19,599 nt of DNA from positions 1-19,599 of the forward strand of contig JALLAZ010000201.1 in NCBI GenBank assembly GCA_036939755.1. The letters are read 5' to 3'. The position numbers and the translations under genes are program-made. Positions 18,032-19,599 of this stretch are shown here, one piece after another. This DNA is from Stephanodiscus triporus (Eukaryota; Bacillariophyta; Thalassiosirophyceae; Thalassiosirales; Thalassiosiraceae). Position 1 is the first letter of the stretch. Each line of letters begins with the position of its first letter. The notes beneath the pieces were generated by a model. The model saw nothing but the letters and a program-made list of their open reading frames with translations, made no database searches and was not told where the DNA came from.

Positions 18032-19233
18032 CTACAAATCCATGTCAAGCACGTCAAAAATATCATCAGACTCCTTCGTAGACGCGACCTGCTCCATTTT
18101 TGGCGCACTTCCCTCTACCTCCTTCTTCTTTTTCTTTTTCTTCTTTTTTTTTTCTGGTTGAGCGCTGTTTTTAGTCTCACCTACCGCGATTTGCTCCTTA
18201 TCGTTCTTCATCGCATTTTCAATCGCCATCTTCTTTGCCAATTCCTCGTCCCCTCCCGCTTCCTTGACCAGCTTTCGCCTTTCAGCAGCCGACACAAAAT
18301 CCAAGGGGCTTTCATAGTCAAAGTAATCATCGTCAATGCTGTTGATAATTTCATTCCGAATCTCCACAAAATTGTCGGTCCCCTTGGCGCCACAATTGGT
18401 ACATTCGGTGTTCCCACCTTTGAAGAACCATTCGCGGTGTCGTGCGATGAATATGGTTGCGCCTTGAGACAAAAGGTCCGACACGGTATTAAATCAACAA
18501 TCAAAGAAACATTAGTGAAATACGCAAAGAAATAACAATTACAACCATAGGAAGGGTGCATTACGCACCACAATTTTTGCAGGAGTACGCGTGTAATTCC
18601 TTCTCTTGTTCGGGAGATGTTATCACCATATTCCTGTAGACATGAAAAAAGGAATGAGGTATTACCCATGGTAATTAGTAGTGAAATTCTGCTATCATGC
18701 AAGGACTAATTACGAACCTACCATTGAGGTTGACGGTCCCACACTGGAATCTGCAGCCCAGAAAGCACGAATCAGAACACAATTACTCAGAGACGTGAGG
18801 GTGAAATATTAACGCGAAGGACACAAACACTCACCTTATTGATGAATCTAGCGCGGTACCACTTGAACATGAACGCCGCAACGAGCAAGCCGACATTCGT
18901 CTTGAACCCCGATCGCATGGGCATCATGCCGTCGTCGTAAAGCCCCGCCGACTTGAGCGTATCCATTCTTTCCCACGCACGTAGACCCACCGTTCGGATT
19001 TGTTGGCGCATCGATATCATTGATTCATCTTTCATCAAGTCATCTCTAGTGAATTGCGGCGACGGGGAAAATTCATCTTCGTGGATAGGACGAGAATGAA
19101 ATACCGAGCGGGAGCAAACGTTTTTAGAGGAGCGATGATTGACAACGAGGGAGGCGGACGGACAAATGAATGCCTTTGATACATGAGCTACGACCGCGCA
19201 CATTGCGACGGAGATGACAAGAGCGGTACGCAT
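18032..19233 (-). CDS. Plastid-targeted membrane-anchored zinc-ribbon protein, four exons
   Basis: Exons 19233-18835, 18750-18722, 18633-18569 and 18462-18032 give 307 aa; every junction is GT-AG and keeps frame. The protein starts with a signal peptide (M-R-T-A-L-V-I-S-V-A-M-C-A-V-V) ending V-S-K-A-F-I-C-P, a plastid-type junction, then a basic transit-like stretch. A hydrophobic segment, N-V-G-L-L-V-A-A-F-M-F-K-W (about 113-125), may span a membrane. After splicing, residues about 158-190 read Y-S-C-K-N-C-G-A-T-I-F-I-A-R-H-R-E-W-F-F...T-E-C-T-N-C-G-A, a two-knuckle C-x2-C/C-x2-C zinc ribbon. The tail is acidic, then has ten consecutive Lys, then ends in D-D-I-F-D-V-L-D-M-D-L. I do not recognise a named family. 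A role at the thylakoid or inner plastid membrane is only inferred from the signals. Confidence 0.75.
18463..18568 (-). other. Intron 3 of the zinc-ribbon gene
   Basis: 106-bp GT-AG intron, phase 1, with donor TTGTG|GTGCGT and acceptor CTCAAG. Its removal joins the first Cys pair of the zinc ribbon (C-K-N-C-G) to A-T-I-F-I-A-R. Confidence 0.8.
18634..18721 (-). other. Intron 2 of the zinc-ribbon gene
   Basis: 88-bp GT-AG intron, phase 2, with donor CAATG|GTAGGT and acceptor TGTCTACAG after a pyrimidine-rich tract. Splicing rebuilds a Trp codon (P-Q-W-N-M-V). Confidence 0.8.
18751..18834 (-). other. Intron 1 of the zinc-ribbon gene
   Basis: 84-bp GT-AG intron, phase 0, with donor AATAAG|GTGAGT and acceptor GGGCTGCAG. 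It joins R-F-I-N-K to I-P-V-W-D-R. Confidence 0.8.
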
Positions 19234-19599
19234 GACGCCTATGACCGTGCTCGCTCTTTATCAGGCCGGTGTCAATATTATCCTCTTGAATCCTTTTTTA
19301 GCACAAGAGAGCACGAGCGAGCCCGGGCCGGCCCGTCGTGACATGTGTTTGTCCTTCCACGTGGCACAAGCCCGAGGCTCACCCAAAAGCGCAGGACTTG
19401 GAACAATGGGGAGTCCTTGCGAAAAAGGCCTTTTTGTTCCCGCGGCGCATTGGAGTTGAGGGAAATAGTGTGTATGTCCACTATTTACTAGAGTATTTCC
19501 CTCCGGCAGCTGCAAGCTTCGTGCTCAGTACTAAAAACTCGACATAAATGCAGCTTAGATTAGTTAGTAACTTTTACTAGTAAAAATTATAGCGTACTA
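19234..19599. promoter_or_regulatory. Upstream region of the zinc-ribbon gene, to the window edge
   Basis: 366 bp upstream of the ATG at 19233. It holds three perfect palindromes: CGGGCCGGCCCG (19324-19335), the G-box-like CCACGTGG (19357-19364) and TTTTACTAGTAAAA (19572-19585). Open frames on both strands overlap and show no domain or signal, so no gene is called. Confidence 0.45.

Noticed and set aside
18120..18155. Pyrimidine-rich run as a simple repeat or terminator
   Set aside because: It encodes the ten-lysine tract in exon 4 of the zinc-ribbon gene on the minus strand.
18208..18702. 164-codon minus-strand frame upstream of the zinc-ribbon exon 4
   Set aside because: It crosses two well-defined introns in a frame different from the exons. 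Splicing explains the region better.

Overview
The window looks like compact nuclear DNA of a photosynthetic stramenopile, most probably a diatom. Two gene products (minus strand, 2618-5098 and 13024-14994) begin with a signal peptide ending in S-A-F, and a third (minus strand, 18032-19233) with one ending in K-A-F. This is the ASAFAP-like junction that sends proteins to secondary red plastids. Introns are few, short (84-157 bp where defined) and GT-AG. Proteins carry Ser/Asp-rich low-complexity runs, and there is no sign of operons or Shine-Dalgarno sites. The genus cannot be fixed from the sequence.

Layout: eight protein genes alternate strictly in strand (+ - + - + - + -). From left to right they are: (1) a JmjC/cupin_8 oxygenase-like protein in a GC-rich block (233-1690, +); (2) a plastid-type SAP domain plus dienelactone-hydrolase fusion (2618-5098, -); (3) a small BRCT protein with a C-terminal Cys cluster (5617-6375, +); (4) a three-exon protein of about 1439 aa that I read as a SHOC1/ZIP2-like meiotic crossover factor with an inactive XPF-like C-terminus (6451-11017, -); (5) a Rad60/ESC2/NIP45-like protein with a SUMO-interacting motif and a C-terminal SUMO-like domain (11373-12905, +); (6) a plastid-targeted SET methyltransferase of the Rubisco-LSMT type (13024-14994, -); (7) a two-exon SufE-like plus MnmA fusion, a tRNA 2-thiouridylase carrying its own sulfur-relay domain (15566-17899, +); (8) a four-exon plastid-targeted zinc-ribbon protein with one membrane segment and a 29-nt microexon (18032-19233, -).

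Because of the alternation, genes 2/3, 4/5 and 6/7 share divergent upstream regions of about 360-570 bp, while genes 3/4, 5/6 and 7/8 converge with only 75-132 bp between stops. Functional themes partly follow the pairs. Genes 3, 4 and 5 all look like nuclear genome-maintenance or recombination proteins, and the 4/5 intergenic region has two facing E2F-consensus sites. Genes 2, 6, 8 and probably 7 act in the plastid. I saw no tRNA, rRNA, transposon, CRISPR array or viral gene. The points most worth following up are the SufE-MnmA fusion, the SHOC1-like gene, the SAP-hydrolase fusion and the E2F pair.
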